Assembly: GCA_025786725.1 (NCBI GenBank) | Contig: JAHLTZ010000003.1 | Location: 868,001 to 932,000, forward strand | Origin: Syncephalis fuscata | Lineage: Eukaryota; Zoopagomycota; Zoopagomycetes; Zoopagales; Piptocephalidaceae | Direction: 5' to 3' | Length of the DNA: 64,000 nt | Part shown: one piece after another, positions 46,349-59,328 of the stretch | Numbering within the stretch: the stretch's first letter is position 1 | How the letters are laid out: every line of letters starts with the position of its first letter | Notes under the pieces: model-generated | The model's input: the letters and a program-made list of their open reading frames with translations, nothing else | Told to the model about the DNA's origin: nothing | Databases searched by the model: none | Position numbers and translations under genes: made by a program

Positions 46349-47598
46349 TTAAGGCGAAGAATAGGTTGGATCATTTCTAAATAATTTGTAGGTAGCTTCG
46401 GCAAATAGTATATGAGCCCGCCAGCCTGGATGTACATCATCCCAAAAGAAATGCTGATGTGGATCACGGCACACTCGGCCACCAAGAAATCCCCATACGC
46501 GCGGCTTCATACACGCCGTAGATACATCGGAAAACCCGTACTTTTTAGGTGCTGCTCTTATGCGTGTCATAAAAGCATGGGTGTCAAACAGCTGAAATTG
46601 CGCGTCAGGCCAACGCTCCGATGCCTGTTCAATGTTATTAATAAGGTGCTGATTATGGGCCATGACTAGCTGGCGAAGTTCTTTAGCCGTGTCCTTCATA
46701 TCAGCACTTAGAAACCGAGGCATAGAATCCATAGGTGGTAGATTCATCATTAGAAAATGACGAGCACCGGCTTGCGTGTAAAGCGAATCCACTGCATCGA
46801 ATAGTGTATCGACAACGGCTCGTGGATGTTCGGCTAGTCGTTCAAGTACATCGTCACGTTTAATCAATTCAAAATAGTCGTTCCCTCCGGCCCATATTAC
46901 GTATAAAGTGTTGTTGCGATTTTTGTCAATATTTGTATTAGTATTAGTGTCGGAGTTTAGTATGTTATTAAGATACAACTATAGAACAATATATATCTGT
47001 AATTATGCAGTAAAAAGCAGTATTTCATTGTTTAAACACACCTGATTCACTTGGTCTGTAACACTTGGAATAATGTCTTTAGCCAGTGGTATGTTTGTTG
47101 GTAGGAGATTTTCGCTGGAGACGGCACCGCCAAATGCATAGTTTTCTATCTGCAAATCATCAACAAGTTCAGCTAGTCGATCGACCCAAATCGGGCCGTT
47201 ACTAAATCGACCGGAAAAGTAGCAGTAATTAGGCGGGTAAAGACTTAGACTGCGACGGAAAAAGTTGCCACTATCACTCATACTATCACCAAACACAACG
47301 ATTCGTTTGGGAACGAGCCATTGGCGTCGCTCGTTCCTTTTTTTGCTCGAGAAATAGGCGTGGTATTAAAGTAGGTGGTGGGCGACAGGATCGGCCATAC
47401 AATAGTGCCATCGTTAGCTCCGTCAATCATAAGTCGCGAAATGATTTCCCGTTCATTGGTAAGCTGAGGTCGGGCAGCCATTTGGTAGGCCGTAGCAGCG
47501 GTCCATACTAGCAATAGCGCCGCCCAGACTACTGCCATAGCTTGGCGGGCTATCCTATGGATGCGCCATTTAGAATTTGCTTTGAAAGCAATCAGCAT
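46349..47598 (-). CDS. GDSL (SGNH) family hydrolase 4, membrane-anchored, complete active site
   Basis: Two exons (47598-47042 and 46978-46349) give about 395 residues. Residues ~20-40 (AMAVVWAALLLVWTAATAY) form a signal anchor, followed by a ~70-residue stem. Block I is VVFGDSMSDSGNFF. Block II is NYAFGGAVSS. Block III is VIWAGGNDYFEL with the Asn present. Block V is FFWDDVHPGWRAH. This member has every catalytic residue of the SGNH family. One base appears to be missing near 47310 between NGSFP and KRIVVFGDS. The donor of intron 1 is GTGTGT. It is likely a type II membrane or secreted esterase/lipase and is more divergent from GDSL 1-3 than those are from each other. Confidence 0.85.
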
Positions 47599-48220
47599 CG
47601 CTTTTACTACAGAGCAATTAAACTTAAACTGTACTAGTGTGCGATAGCTTTATGCCAAATACGACAAAAATGGCAGCGTTTTAGGATGAACATCAAATGC
47701 AATAGCTGTATAGAAACTTAGTTTTGCATTCTTTAATTTCATGGCGTCATTTTCTTGGTTACCTAAATTAATTGCTAATCTAAATAGACAAGTGTTTACT
47801 TGCCGACCAGATTCGTTGTGGAGCTAATGCTTTGACAAAGCAACAATAGTTTTTATTTTAGGTTGGCAAGTAGCCATGACGTTAATTACATTAGTCCAAA
47901 GTGCATTCTTTTTATTTGCTTGTATTTTTGCTCCATTTAAATCTTGACTTTTGCCATAAAAACATCGTGTGCTATTTAATTGTACCTATAAAAGCAATTA
48001 CAATTGCTCGTAATTTCTAATACTTATACAAATTAAGTATAATCAAATTAACACAGCTTTAACCAATCATCAATAACTAAATCCAATTTATTCAATTAAT
48101 TAATGTAAACCTAAAAATAGTTCACTTTAATTGGTTCCATGCTGCATGCTTAGACTCCACATGCATGTATAGCTACAGTAAAGATACAATGCCGCCACAT
48201 AATAACTCATTTTCCCCACC
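47599..48220. promoter_or_regulatory. Divergent promoter region between GDSL 4 and GDSL 5
   Basis: About 620 bp of AT-rich DNA between two start codons facing away from each other. No specific site is recognised. Confidence 0.45.
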
Positions 48221-49141
48221 ATGCGTATACTCCCACTTTTACTATCGCTTAGCGCAGTTGCGTATAAAGCACCATCAGCTTTTGCAAAAAAGCTTAATAT
48301 GCGGGCATTTAATCGTATAGTTGTATTTGGTGACAGTATATCCGATACTGACAATTCACTTCGAATCACTGATGGCAGGTTCCCACCCGCTAGCATGTAC
48401 GAAAACGGCCGTTACACCAATGGCAAAGTATGGGTTGAGTACTTGCAAGAGCAATATAACATTATTTTAGAAAACTATGCTGTTGGTGGCTCAACAAGCA
48501 ATAATACAGTAGTTCCAGGTATACTGCCAGTAATAGGCATGCTTATGCCAAGTGCATATGAGCAAGTCAAAAACTATTATATTCCTTCATTAAGCAAACG
48601 GCAAAATATAGTTACCGATGCCCTGCACATTGTTGAAACAGCCAACAACGACTATATCTACTCGGCTGGGCGTAATATGGCCTCCAATACGACATTAATT
48701 AATGGATCTGTCGATAGCATTATGAATACTATTGATTTGCTACGCTCCGCTGCCGGCGCACGTTCTTTCTTGGTACTTGGCGTAGGTGGACTCGAAAATA
48801 TACCATATTTCCGGTCCCGCTCCCCTGCAGTCCAAGAATCCGCCAATCAGGCTACAACTAAACACAACAGCCTACTTTACAATAGACTTTTAAAGTATCA
48901 AAAAATATATCCTAATATTGATATTTATTACTTCAATCTTAAAACATTTATGAACGAAGTAATTACAAACGGCAAAAACTACGGCCTAAAGAATACCCAA
49001 AATGAATGCCTTATACTTTTCGGTATTCTTCGGTGCTTTAATCCAGAAGAGTACTTTTTTTGGGATATTGCTCATCCAACAACCACGATTCATAAATTGC
49101 TATTAGGCAAGCTGTTAGCGTCGACTCAAACTGTTTTATAG
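48221..49141 (+). CDS. GDSL (SGNH) family hydrolase 5, intronless and on the opposite strand
   Basis: A single uninterrupted frame of 306 residues. The signal peptide is MRILPLLLSLSAVAYKAPSA. Block I is VVFGDSISDTDNSL (Asn to Asp at the GN position). Block II is NYAVGGSTS. Block III is IVETANNDYIYS, with the Asn kept. Block V is FFWDIAHPTTTIH. It is a likely secreted esterase/lipase. It lacks the intron that the other four members share, stands on the other strand and has no slips, so it may derive from a retroposed or independently acquired copy. Confidence 0.88.
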   Translation: MRILPLLLSLSAVAYKAPSAFAKKLNMRAFNRIVVFGDSISDTDNSLRITDGRFPPASMYENGRYTNGKVWVEYLQEQYNIILENYAVGGSTSNNTVVPGILPVIGMLMPSAYEQVKNYYIPSLSKRQNIVTDALHIVETANNDYIYSAGRNMASNTTLINGSVDSIMNTIDLLRSAAGARSFLVLGVGGLENIPYFRSRSPAVQESANQATTKHNSLLYNRLLKYQKIYPNIDIYYFNLKTFMNEVITNGKNYGLKNTQNECLILFGILRCFNPEEYFFWDIAHPTTTIHKLLLGKLLASTQTVL

Positions 49142-49510
49142 ACAACAAAAACGAGTTTTGTCATATAAACATAATACTTTATGGTATATATAAATTAATT
49201 GTAATCATTAATAAATTGCATTTATTTTATACCATCAGCATTGTATTTTGATCATTATCACATAACTAAAAAAACTGATTTATTGGTACTGCTTTAAAAA
49301 AATAACAGCTATAGCCTTTGTGGAGACTTTAATGACACTGTCATGTAAAAATGTGGAAAATAAACTTGTCTGAAGCGCTGGAATATAAATCCAAAAAGGG
49401 AATCATTGAATGACAATCCATAAAGTGGAATTACCAAACGTGAACTGATAAATAAAGTCATTAAGCTGTAGTTTCGTAATATCTATCGTTAATTGTGCGC
49501 CAATTTGTAC
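49142..49510. other. Convergent 3' region between GDSL 5 and the velvet gene
   Basis: About 370 bp of AT-rich DNA with no gene. Confidence 0.5.
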
Positions 49511-52027
49511 TTAGGCACATAGGTCGCCATTACTGGTGCTGTAGTGTGTATGTGTTTTACTTGGCACCGAATTTACGTCATTAATGTGTTTTCTCTTATT
49601 TTTTCGGGATGATGATTCAAGACTAACTACTGGTGAAGGGCAACGAAATCCATCTTTAGGCTGTGGGGAAGGCTCGGTATTTAAGCTACGCTCGCTATAC
49701 ACGTACAATCTCGTACGGCATCAGGAGATGCTCGCAGATATGGAATGGGCGTTCCAGGCGTGCTAAGCTGATTGAGTGTATTTTCACTAAAATTGGTGCC
49801 ATTGTCACAGCCATCTGAGTGATTAAACTTTAGTGCTAATGCCGCAAAACAATCATTATCTTTTTTTGGCCTATTATCTGAGAACTGATCAGCCACATTG
49901 GATGGCTTGCTAATACTGCATATAATAAATAGTTGTAATAATATCATTGATTAGACGTGTCAACTAATTATTAAATTCATTTTCAGTTACATTAAACTGC
50001 TTACGCTACCTACCTCGTTTGTTCCGACGATTCAGTCTCGTCGTCAGTATCCCAGTCGTTAGATGGAGCAACTTCGTACTCGTCGCATTCCTCAACCTCA
50101 TCCTGCTTTGAATTTTTGTTTGATGAATTCAAGTTATCAACTTCCCCATGAGATTTTCTATTTTTTTTCCTGTAATCATATTAGTTCAAGTATTTTGTGA
50201 ATAGCACAAATTGCTTACGATGTCATGCGATCTTCCTTTCGGATTCTAATGCGTGCGCCTTGATCAGCAAGAGCTCGGGTCAGCTCGGTGGATTCTACAA
50301 TTGCATTAGCCTAATTAAATATACGTACATCAATCAACTTACTAGACATGCCAGAGAAATCCTTGCCCAGATAAGCAATGAATTGATCGGTAGTGATTTG
50401 GGCAAGTTTTTTACACTTTCCACTACTAGATTACTTAATTAAATTACATTTTTCATTTATATCTAATTCACTTACTCTTCTCTTTCTAAAAGAACAAATT
50501 TAAGACAATATTTGCCTTCAATTCGAATAGAAATATCGCCGAAAATAAAGAATGCTCGATCTAGAATGTGTAAATTAATGTCATACTTAATTATTATATT
50601 TAATAAAACTTTTTTTACTTACATTCTTCGTTTTTGTATTGCATACAAATGCTACTTTGAACACAATTTCCAGCAAGTGGATGCATACCATGTGCATAAG
50701 AAATAATTTTTTTTGTATCCACATCAATAAGATACGCTTGCACAAAAAGATGAGGATTATCAAGAAAAGTTCTAAGAAGCAAATGTGTTAATTACAATCA
50801 AGTTTCGTTGATTTAACACTTACTGATCATCTTTATTTTGCGGTTCGATATCCAAAATGGGTGGAGGATCAATGGGACGGCGATCAGCTAGTACAGACAA
50901 AATTAGCACAGTGATTACATAAATTTAATGCATTACAATGATACATACTTGTGTCTTTCAAAGCGTAAACGCGGGCTTGTTTAGGCTGCTGGCGTATTCT
51001 TAATTTATATCTAATAAAATGTACAACAATAAGCACGCCAATATATATTAAACAAAATTGATAAAACTTACCCATTGGTAGATCCATCCTTAAACAGCCT
51101 TTTTTAGAAATAGCGCGATAGAACTTAAATGGAAACATGTTATAATGTTGTCGGCCATGACGTGATTGAACGCACGATTGTCCTTCAACAAGATGGCTTG
51201 AATGTTTGATTGCACATTGTAGGGAATTCTTGGAACAACTACATGGCACGGTTCTTCTACCGGTCGGCGTTGATTGCTGTGCAACTGTATTTTACGATGG
51301 TAATGCTCATCGTAATGCTGCCTTAGAGGATGACTAGCCACGGTATAAGTATGGTACATACCATGCCTTTGCTCTCGTTTTACGCGTTTATAATTCGAAT
51401 GAGAATCATATCTATCCTTGGCTTCCGAAAAGTATGAGCAACTGAATGTAATTGTCCTTGACTGCTTTCAGCTGAATAATTAAACGAGTTCTTGTTGTAA
51501 TGCGGTGCAAGATGTCCAATTGATTCTGGATAAATTACTGGCTGATACATTTGGTGATATGGTGGCGAGCGCACACCAGAAGGACTTACAGCCGGTTGGT
51601 TAATGACAACTAATGTTTGACCGGTAGGTGCTACATATGGTCGGTGTAGACGAGTATTCTGGGCTTCAGAATAAGAGCGCTGGCTAGATGACTGAGACCA
51701 GTAAGTGGGTGAATAATCACGTGGATTAGTAGGTGGATACTGCGACCGCTCGTGCTGAACAGTTGTAAACTGATGCTGTTCATAGGCTGAATTAAAGTGG
51801 GTAGCAGGATAGGCAGAGTGTGACAATTGGCCATGATGTTGGGAAGTGGGAGCTGCATCATGTGCATAGGAATTGATTGTACTTGGACCAGCATGGTAAT
51901 AGAACACTTGATGATTTCTAGTATAAGAAGTGTCATGACTAGGTGCTTGACTTGCGTCACGCCCATTGTATTCAGATTCCTCGTGGTATGTATTCATACC
52001 AAAATAGTTCTCTCTGCGCTGTGCCAT
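49511..52027 (-). CDS. Velvet-family transcriptional regulator with long disordered N-terminus
   Basis: Nine exons (52027-51072, 51010-50949, 50887-50824, 50771-50623, 50560-50476, 50425-50343, 50294-50219, 50169-50014, 49915-49511) give about 576 residues. The first ~210 residues are Ser/Tyr/Gln/His-rich and disordered. The velvet domain is spread over seven exons: YKLRIRQQPKQARVYALKDT, DRRPIDPPPILDIEP, TFLDNPHLFVQAYLIDVDTK, FFIFGDISIRIEGKYCLKFV, FIAYLGKDFSGMSKSTEL and LADQGARIRIRKEDR. Velvet proteins bind DNA as homo- or heterodimers in the nucleus and couple development to secondary metabolism. The C-terminal ~180 residues are acidic and disordered. Slips: one base missing near 51415 and near 49700, one base extra in an A run near 51110. 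About 3.4 kb without a gene lies upstream. Confidence 0.88.
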
Positions 52028-55000
52028 TATTAAAAATCACAATGACTTGGCTTTTCTGCAAAACATAAAAAATTACAATAATAGATTAATTTAAATATAG
52101 CACAAAGAAATGGCATTAAAGTGCAATCGTTTGTTCGTGTAATAACGTGTTTACATGTCTCTTTTTATGACGTTGACAAAGCTTTAGATAGTAAACACAA
52201 AGCGTAGGTACGCTACATAAAGTGTTATAAAACATATTTAGCAGCTAGCATTACGTAGCACCAATGAAAATGCCTATGTATATGGGAACCAGCCACCAAT
52301 GATGGCAGTGTGTAATAACTGCACATTTGCTAGCAACTTACCAATTCTTTTTTAAAAATACTGACGGATCATGCACAAATGTGCTAGTACCAGGTTTGGC
52401 GCTGTACGGCTAAAACAGCTAAATACTACAACAAGTAAGTATCAACAGATAAGATAGTGTTTGGCGGTGAAATAAATGAATTGTGTAAGGTAATCGACGA
52501 TTTAGATGATTTGAATATGAAGTAAAACACATTCGCCATTCAACGCACTCTATATTTATGCATTTCACCAGTCACTACAATGAATAATAGAATAAATAAC
52601 ATTATCCTCTTGGCGTTTACTTGAACTGAAAGAGCTCCGCTCGTTTGTACTACAATCGAAAAACATATGCTGGCGAACAAAGAGCATAAACTAAAGATGG
52701 TATAGACTAAGCGCCCATGCAACACAACAACGCCAATTATACACAAAGAGTCTGACACGCTAGGTGCAATATTATTGATTTATCCACGCAAGCGCCAAGG
52801 AAATATATAAATAATATAATCTATCTTTAAACAAAGAGTGGCTGCGCTATACGTATAACTATTTGTGGTTAAAGATAGTAACGGACTATCTGATTAATCA
52901 TATATAATAATACAACAACCAAACATTTAAACAATAAGCCCATCAAAAATGTAATTTGTTGTAATAGTAAAAATAAATCACTATATAATGAATAAAACGC
53001 ATTATTTCTCGTCATAGCGATAGCCTTGGCTTGAGCTGCAATTATTGCGTTTGAAAGCTGCTTCTGCAGTCAAACGTACAACTTAAACACATTAATTGTA
53101 ATGCTAAATGATGGGCCTGGCCACAACAATAGTGCTCCTTGTCAAGCCGGTATTAAAGTGCTTTCAAAGTGTTGTTCCAAATATATATGTGTGTGTTTAT
53201 AAAGCAACCTACCGTAAAATGGTCTTATTAAGACTGCCTGAGTAAGTGGTGGTTCATACACGAATAATTGCGTAGAGTTGTGCACTTTTTTAGAATAATA
53301 TTAAAATATAGGAAATTAAAAAGTACAATACTAATTTATATGGAAATAATAGGGGTGGAAGAGCGACAAAGACAGATAGTAGCTGAGGTATATGGGCGTA
53401 TATGTGGATAAGTGGATGTTAAGTGTGTGCAGCGCGGTGCGTGCTGTGTGATAAAGAGATGCAACACAGCTGATCACGCTTGTAGAATACCATAGGCTCC
53501 CCCGTATTAGACGGCCACAATATCAAGAAAATAGCCAGTAGTGTTAAAGAGCCTGCATTTGCCAAATTTTCATCAATTGTGATCAATTGCTTTGTTCACA
53601 TACCAGTTTGCCAAATATATCCACAGCTGTATGATGCTGTTGTATGATACTGCTGCAGGACAAAATAGATTTACCACTGTTTGCATATGGCTTCCCTGAC
53701 ACCAGCTATTCTCTCCGTAGTCGAAATGTGGTGGAAAAACACTGCAACAGCAACACGACAAAGAAACAAGGAATCTGTGTAGGTACGCACGCGGTTGAAA
53801 TGTAAAACATATCAACTGGAATAGCACCCTTGGTTAGCAATAAAGTTTAATGTCAGTGCATAAGTTGGTATAGAACTGCCATAGGCGAATATGTGATACC
53901 ATTAAATGGCCAATGACTATTGCTTCTTTGCAAATAGCCCATTGACTAGCTATTGCCAAGCAGGTCAAACCATAACATTAAATAAAGGCGATGTTTACTT
54001 CGACGTTCTGCTTTGTTCTGATTGTTGTATCACCATCTGTCCTGTGCATATCAAAGGTTGAAACAGGACAAGTTTGAGTGGTAGAAATAAGAGTGTAAAC
54101 CCATGTTACCTGGCAAATGACGATATACAATGGCATTTGTACAGTGCAATTGATCTGCACCTGACAACGACAATGGTTTTGCGTAACAATGCCTGAAATT
54201 GCCCAATTACTGCGTCTAAATCACAACGCGCCTATGTTCAGGGTACATTAAATGCTATTATTATCAACAACGCCGCAAATTGTTTTTGAGGATTTATTTT
54301 GAAAATAAAACAATGAAATAAAGCTATTAATGGAACAAAGAATAGATTTACCAATCGTATTTTTACAACTCATCTAATGCATTAAGATAAAAAGGGACTA
54401 TTTGCAGCCTGCTACTATATCCATCGCTACAAATAAAAATGTCAAAACAAAAATAGAAACAAGTTACATACCTTCATGTGCGACCTGCAGCTCGGCTTGC
54501 TCGTTTGCCATAATGGTTCGGGAAACATCAATTAACGCAATAACAATTCAGGTAGTAAAAAGATTTACGTGTAGGCAACTATTGCGCCGCTTGCAATTTG
54601 TTTCAATTCCCCTTTTTATCGGACAAATATAGCAAATTAGCTGGTTACAGCTACCATTATATACCGCAAAAATCGAATATCCGTAATAATTTTGCATATC
54701 ATTCTCTAGATGGCAATAATACGATCGATGTGAAAATCAGCCATCTGAAAGTGCCATACAAGGTGGAACCACGCACGGCAGCTAGAACCACATCCATTAT
54801 TCCTTTGTGCATGCACTTGGTCAGCGGCTTTCAAAGGAAAATCCATTAATGGAAAACACAGTAGTGTAACGAAGATTCTATTTACCCACTGACACGTTTA
54901 TTCGCACAAAAATGTGCATCAATTTTGGATATCTACTACCATGTAGGTTGGTCAATTAAAAAATGCAAGCAATACAGGATAGTGGAAGCAGGCTGCAGCT

Positions 55001-55412
55001 TAGTACAAATTATACTGCAGGATAAATATGTATACTATTGGTTATCCATTCATTATGCTGTTGAATGCACGAAGCTGCATACGAGGCAGTCATTTCTTTG
55101 TTCTTTCTTGCACCCAATTGGACCTTTTGATGTCCAAATCGGAGTTTAAAATAATTGTCACAAATGTATGACCATTTGTAGTTGTGTGTAACGGACAAAT
55201 AATGGATTACCATGGCTATTGCTACAAACGAACAATTTGCATGGTTTGAGTTCTGCAACAAATGAATATATTGATTGTCGTAGTAATGGCACTGTTGATT
55301 AAAATTGTACACTATTGTCTTATTTCTATTAATATAACTAATAATAAACAATTTATTTAAATGGATTGTTAATATCAAGTTTCGAATCATTATAGTATTC
55401 GTAAAACTGTTA
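52028..55412. other. Long gene-poor region upstream of the velvet gene
   Basis: About 3.4 kb between the trehalase stop and the velvet start. Base composition is less AT-rich than other gaps, but no frame has recognisable motifs or splice structure. Short frames at 53573-53827, 54598-54849 and 55010-55477 look like chance. The region may be an extended regulatory region or long leader of the velvet gene. Confidence 0.45.
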
Positions 55413-57283
55413 CTAAGCCGGAAGGTGGAAAGAGGCTGGCATAGGTGGGCAGTCCTTGGGTGCTTCAAGATGTTCACTGAAACGATTCAAGAAAGACAGC
55501 ACCACGCCGTTGGTCCATCCGAATCCTTCTTGCACTTCATACTCGCCACCAAGACCAGGAATACCCACTCGAGTAGCATCGTATTTTTCAAACAATGTAC
55601 CCTCGTTCTTGCTGTTATTTTTGCCGTCACCTCCCGTGACAAACCAGCCGCAGTAGTTGGAGGAAATCCAGCGCTGTGCAATGTTCAACGCCAATGCAGC
55701 TCCCTCGGGTACACCGGTTTTGTTTAGGCCATAGACAACGAAATGCTCAAGGGGAGGCCAGGCATTTGGAAAGTCCCATTGCTCGCCGGATTTAACGAGT
55801 GATGTTGGTGCACCGCCCGGCAAGTCAACGGCCGGTTTAACTGAAGCAACCAAACGTGATGCCTCCTGTTTAGTAAAATGGCTTGGATCAGCGGCGCCAG
55901 ACCAAAGTGGTACAATATTTGATGGATAGAATTTGGTGTTTTGCTGGTGACTAGTTAAGTTAAAATCATACCATTGCGCATCCTTTTCCGACCAAAAATA
56001 ATCTTGAATGGCTTGCTGTCTGACCTTGGCCGCATTTTCATACCGTGCTTTAGTACGTTTACAGCCAACACGTGCTGCAAAATCGGCAATGGCTTGTTCA
56101 TTCATGTAAAGCAAACTGTTTAGTTCAACGGGCACCACTTGGTTAGTTGCGATACTTGGCAACGAATGACCATCGGCAAACCAGCGTGTTGAATAGTCCC
56201 AGCCACTTTCAGCACCACTGGCCATGTTAGCAAAGTAGCTGGCCCGGCTTGATTCTGGTAATTTTGCACCCATTTCTTTGTCTTCGCGCCATGATTCGGG
56301 TCGTGGCTGATCATTGGTGACCGAGTAAACAGCCAAACGAGCATTTGGTTTGCCTGGTGCTGATACGGTCACTGTACGATTATGCATCCAAAAGTTATGT
56401 TCTTTTTTAAGAGCGGGAAGTGCTTTGCGCAAAAATTCCGTATCATTTGTGGCATCAAAGTAGAGTCGTACCATTTGAGTAAGTAGCGGTGGCTGCGATC
56501 GATTAAGGAAATAAATACCTATTGATTATTTCATATATTAATATCATGCTATCAGTGTTTGAATTGTATTACTTACGAGCACCGTTGGGTACAAATCCGT
56601 ATTCGTTAACATAATCCATGGCATTTTCAATCATGCCTTTGACTGTCTGGTTCATTCCACTGATCAGCAGGCCTTCCATAGTAAAGTAAGAGTCCCAGTA
56701 ATAAAATTCTCGGAATCTTCCACCTGGCACAACAAACGGATGTCGTGCTGGTAGGGCGGAAGAGGCGCAGCCTTTACAGATTGCCTCTTCATGAAAGACA
56801 CGACCAAGCTTTTTCCATTTCTTATGAATGGCATGTGCAAAGTGGCGGAGATTTTCGTCTTTAATTTTGGTAAGGAAAGCGGGATTTTCTTGATAGTCGG
56901 TCAGATTGGCGGGTGCAATTTCAGCGCCAGGCGGTAAGAAATTGGCATCTACGAATGCCTTTACTTGCTCTTTTGTTGGCTTTTCAGGCAATGCATCAAA
57001 GGCCGACAATACTTGAGCCAACGGTTTAGAAGTGGGCTGATCAACAAAATACTAGATATCCATTAAAATAAGTAACTATGGCCAATTAGCTAAACTGTAT
57101 AATACTAACCTTAGAATCCTTTTCTAGATGTGCCGACTGCACAACATCTAAAATCTTGCCTGGACAGTACAGTGGCACATCACATCCATTGTGATGTTCG
57201 GCACTGCTACCAACATGCCATGTACTGCTCAGTACAAGTGTGGCGGCCAATAAACCAGCGTTAATTCTGGATAGTAAAGGCAT
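55413..57283 (-). CDS. Secreted acid-type trehalase, GH37
   Basis: Three exons (57283-57110, 57051-56577, 56518-55413) in perfect phase give 584 residues. The signal peptide is MPLLSRINAGLLAATLVLSS. DSKYFVDQPTSKPL follows. GH37 signature 1 is PGGRFREFYYWDSYF and signature 2 is QWDFPNAWPP. The catalytic Asp is in GAESGWDYSTRW and the catalytic Glu in GGEYEVQEGFGWTNG. GH37 hydrolyses alpha,alpha-trehalose to two glucose with inversion. The signal peptide, the absence of a calcium-binding regulatory domain and the length match extracellular or cell-surface trehalases, not the neutral cytosolic Nth1 type. Confidence 0.97.
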
Positions 57284-58257
57284 AATTTGGATAGTATGTC
57301 GGTACAACTTAAAGTAAACTGTTTAAATGTTAATGATAAAATAAATAAGAATTAATTGAATTGAAGCTTCAGAACAAGACTAACTGAATAGCTTGCTGGC
57401 TGGGCAATCAACTAGTAAGGCGGCTGGTCGAGCGTTTAACAGTTCTGTTGGTACTTAATATAGATAAGCACGTGGATACGGCACTAGCACAGCCGTAGCA
57501 GTTATTTATATAGAAAAACGTATATGGTATAAAACGTAAAACTGTCCAAGCCAGCGTCGCTAGCAACAAAAACAAATGAAAAAGAAATAAATTGGTGGAA
57601 ACTTGAGTATTCCAAAGTGCGCTGTCCTCGGCGCTTGCCTTTAAAAACATTAAATCGAGCAAGAAATGATGGACACGCGGTTACACGTGCAGCCATCCCA
57701 TTACTCTTCAAAAAATGTGCCCCTAGTTGCCATTTCCGTAGTAAATGTGGAGAGAAAGCCGAGAAAATGGCCTTCATTTCTATGCACTAGCAAACCGGCT
57801 GAGTAACATGAATACTAATTAGGCGTGGAAAGAATTTGTTTTTTTTGGTTATAGTCGTCGTCTGACCAACTACTCAATAGAGCACAAATAACGTGAATAT
57901 TTATTAGGATTGTCACGAGCATGGTGAGCAAAAGCGGCTAATTTAGCTGAATACAAGCCTTGGTTGCCAAAATCAATAGCAGAAATTAGATAGTATAAAC
58001 ACAAATTCAATGCAATTACTATGCAGGAAAATGAAGGAGCGAACATGAAACGGCGCTATGCTTATTGCATTTGTTTATGCACCACCGCGAAAATACCCAA
58101 AGTGTATCGACAAAATGTACTTTTAGATTAGGTACAGGATTGAACTCGATCCACATCAATCTTTTCTTCTCACAGCCAACTTTCTATAAACACTATTACT
58201 CTTTTTCCTTATACTCGTGCTTTCCAACGTCAATTCCGTCTTTATTTGTAACTGACT
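57284..58257. promoter_or_regulatory. Divergent intergenic region between trehalase and Rtf2
   Basis: About 970 bp between two start codons facing away from each other. No gene or specific site is recognised. Confidence 0.45.
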
Positions 58258-59328
58258 ATGGGAAACGACGGGGGATCTATTCCAAAGCGAAGCGAACTGG
58301 TTAAGGAGAAGAAGAAAGACCCCGTTGCCGATGCTCGTATACAAACCATTGCGCGCTGGTTCTACTGTGCACTTTCCAAGGTAAGCCTTTTTGTGAAAAT
58401 ATATGGAGATGGCTGCTAAGTCTTGTACAGACACCGCTACAGACGCCTGTCGTGGCCGATCTACTAGGAAAACTGTACAATCGAGAAGCCATTTTGGAAT
58501 TACTGCTAGATCGCAGTCGCTATGGAGATGCTGATGTCATCTGCCCTCATGTCAAATCGCTAAAAGATGTAGTCACTTTAAAGCTGACTCCAGTTCCTAC
58601 AGCGATCGAAAAGCCTAGCGAACGTTCAAATAACACGGGGCATAAGAATGGTAACGATCAGACAAGCCACAATGGCAACACAAATGGAGCAACAGTTATG
58701 GGTTCAGATGAAACCATGCCACAGGCACTATTTGCCTGCCCCATCACCAAACGAGAAATGAACGGGCGGCATCGATTTGTATTCTCGCGTCAATGCGGCT
58801 GCGTCGTCAGCGACCAAGCAGTTCGCGAGATTGGCGAATCCACTTGTCTCGTGGTAAGCTAGTTTGTAGTTTTTATTTATTTAATTAATTGCAACTGTTA
58901 CATCATCTAGTGCAACAAACCAACTACCATGAAAGATTACATTCCAATTAATCCAGACCCAGAGCAACTAGCCAAACTAAAGGCGGCATTGGAGAGTAGA
59001 AAGAAAGAAAAGGTAAGCGAGCTACCAATGATATAGGCCTTAATGATATTTAATATTAATATGTAACCAATGCTAGAAAACAAAGCGAAAGAAGGGCCGT
59101 GATGCCAACTCAGATATACCTGAAAAACGATCTCGTACAGATGCATCGTCTACAATACGCATGTCAAGCAAAATAACGAACATCATTGAACAGCATCGTT
59201 CCACTACAGCACATCAACGAGATATGTCCAAAGCGGTTAAGGAATTGTTTACGAGTTCTAAAAAGGACGCATCCTCCAACAGTAACAACGATCGCTTTTT
59301 CCATGGCACTTTTACTCGATACGCTTAG
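58258..59328 (+). CDS. RTF2: Replication termination factor 2 (Rtf2)
   Basis: Four exons (58258-58380, 58431-58853, 58911-59012, 59077-59328), all phase 0, give 299 residues. The start MGNDGGSIPKRSELVKEKKK is the family hallmark. A variant RING-like fold follows: WFYCALSKTPLQTPVVADLL, FACPITKREMNGRHRFVFS, CGCVVSDQAVREI and CLVCNKPTTMKDYIPINPDP. The C-terminal ~110 residues are Lys/Arg-rich with KTKRKKGRD, probably nuclear localisation. Rtf2 acts with PCNA at stalled forks in fission yeast and is a proteasome-shuttle target in animals. A ~50-residue Asn/Gly/Thr-rich insert separates the two RING-like halves. Confidence 0.93.

Noticed and set aside
53573-54849. Frames at 53573-53827 and 54598-54849 as genes
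   Set aside because: No motif, no splice partners, and composition like the surrounding gap.
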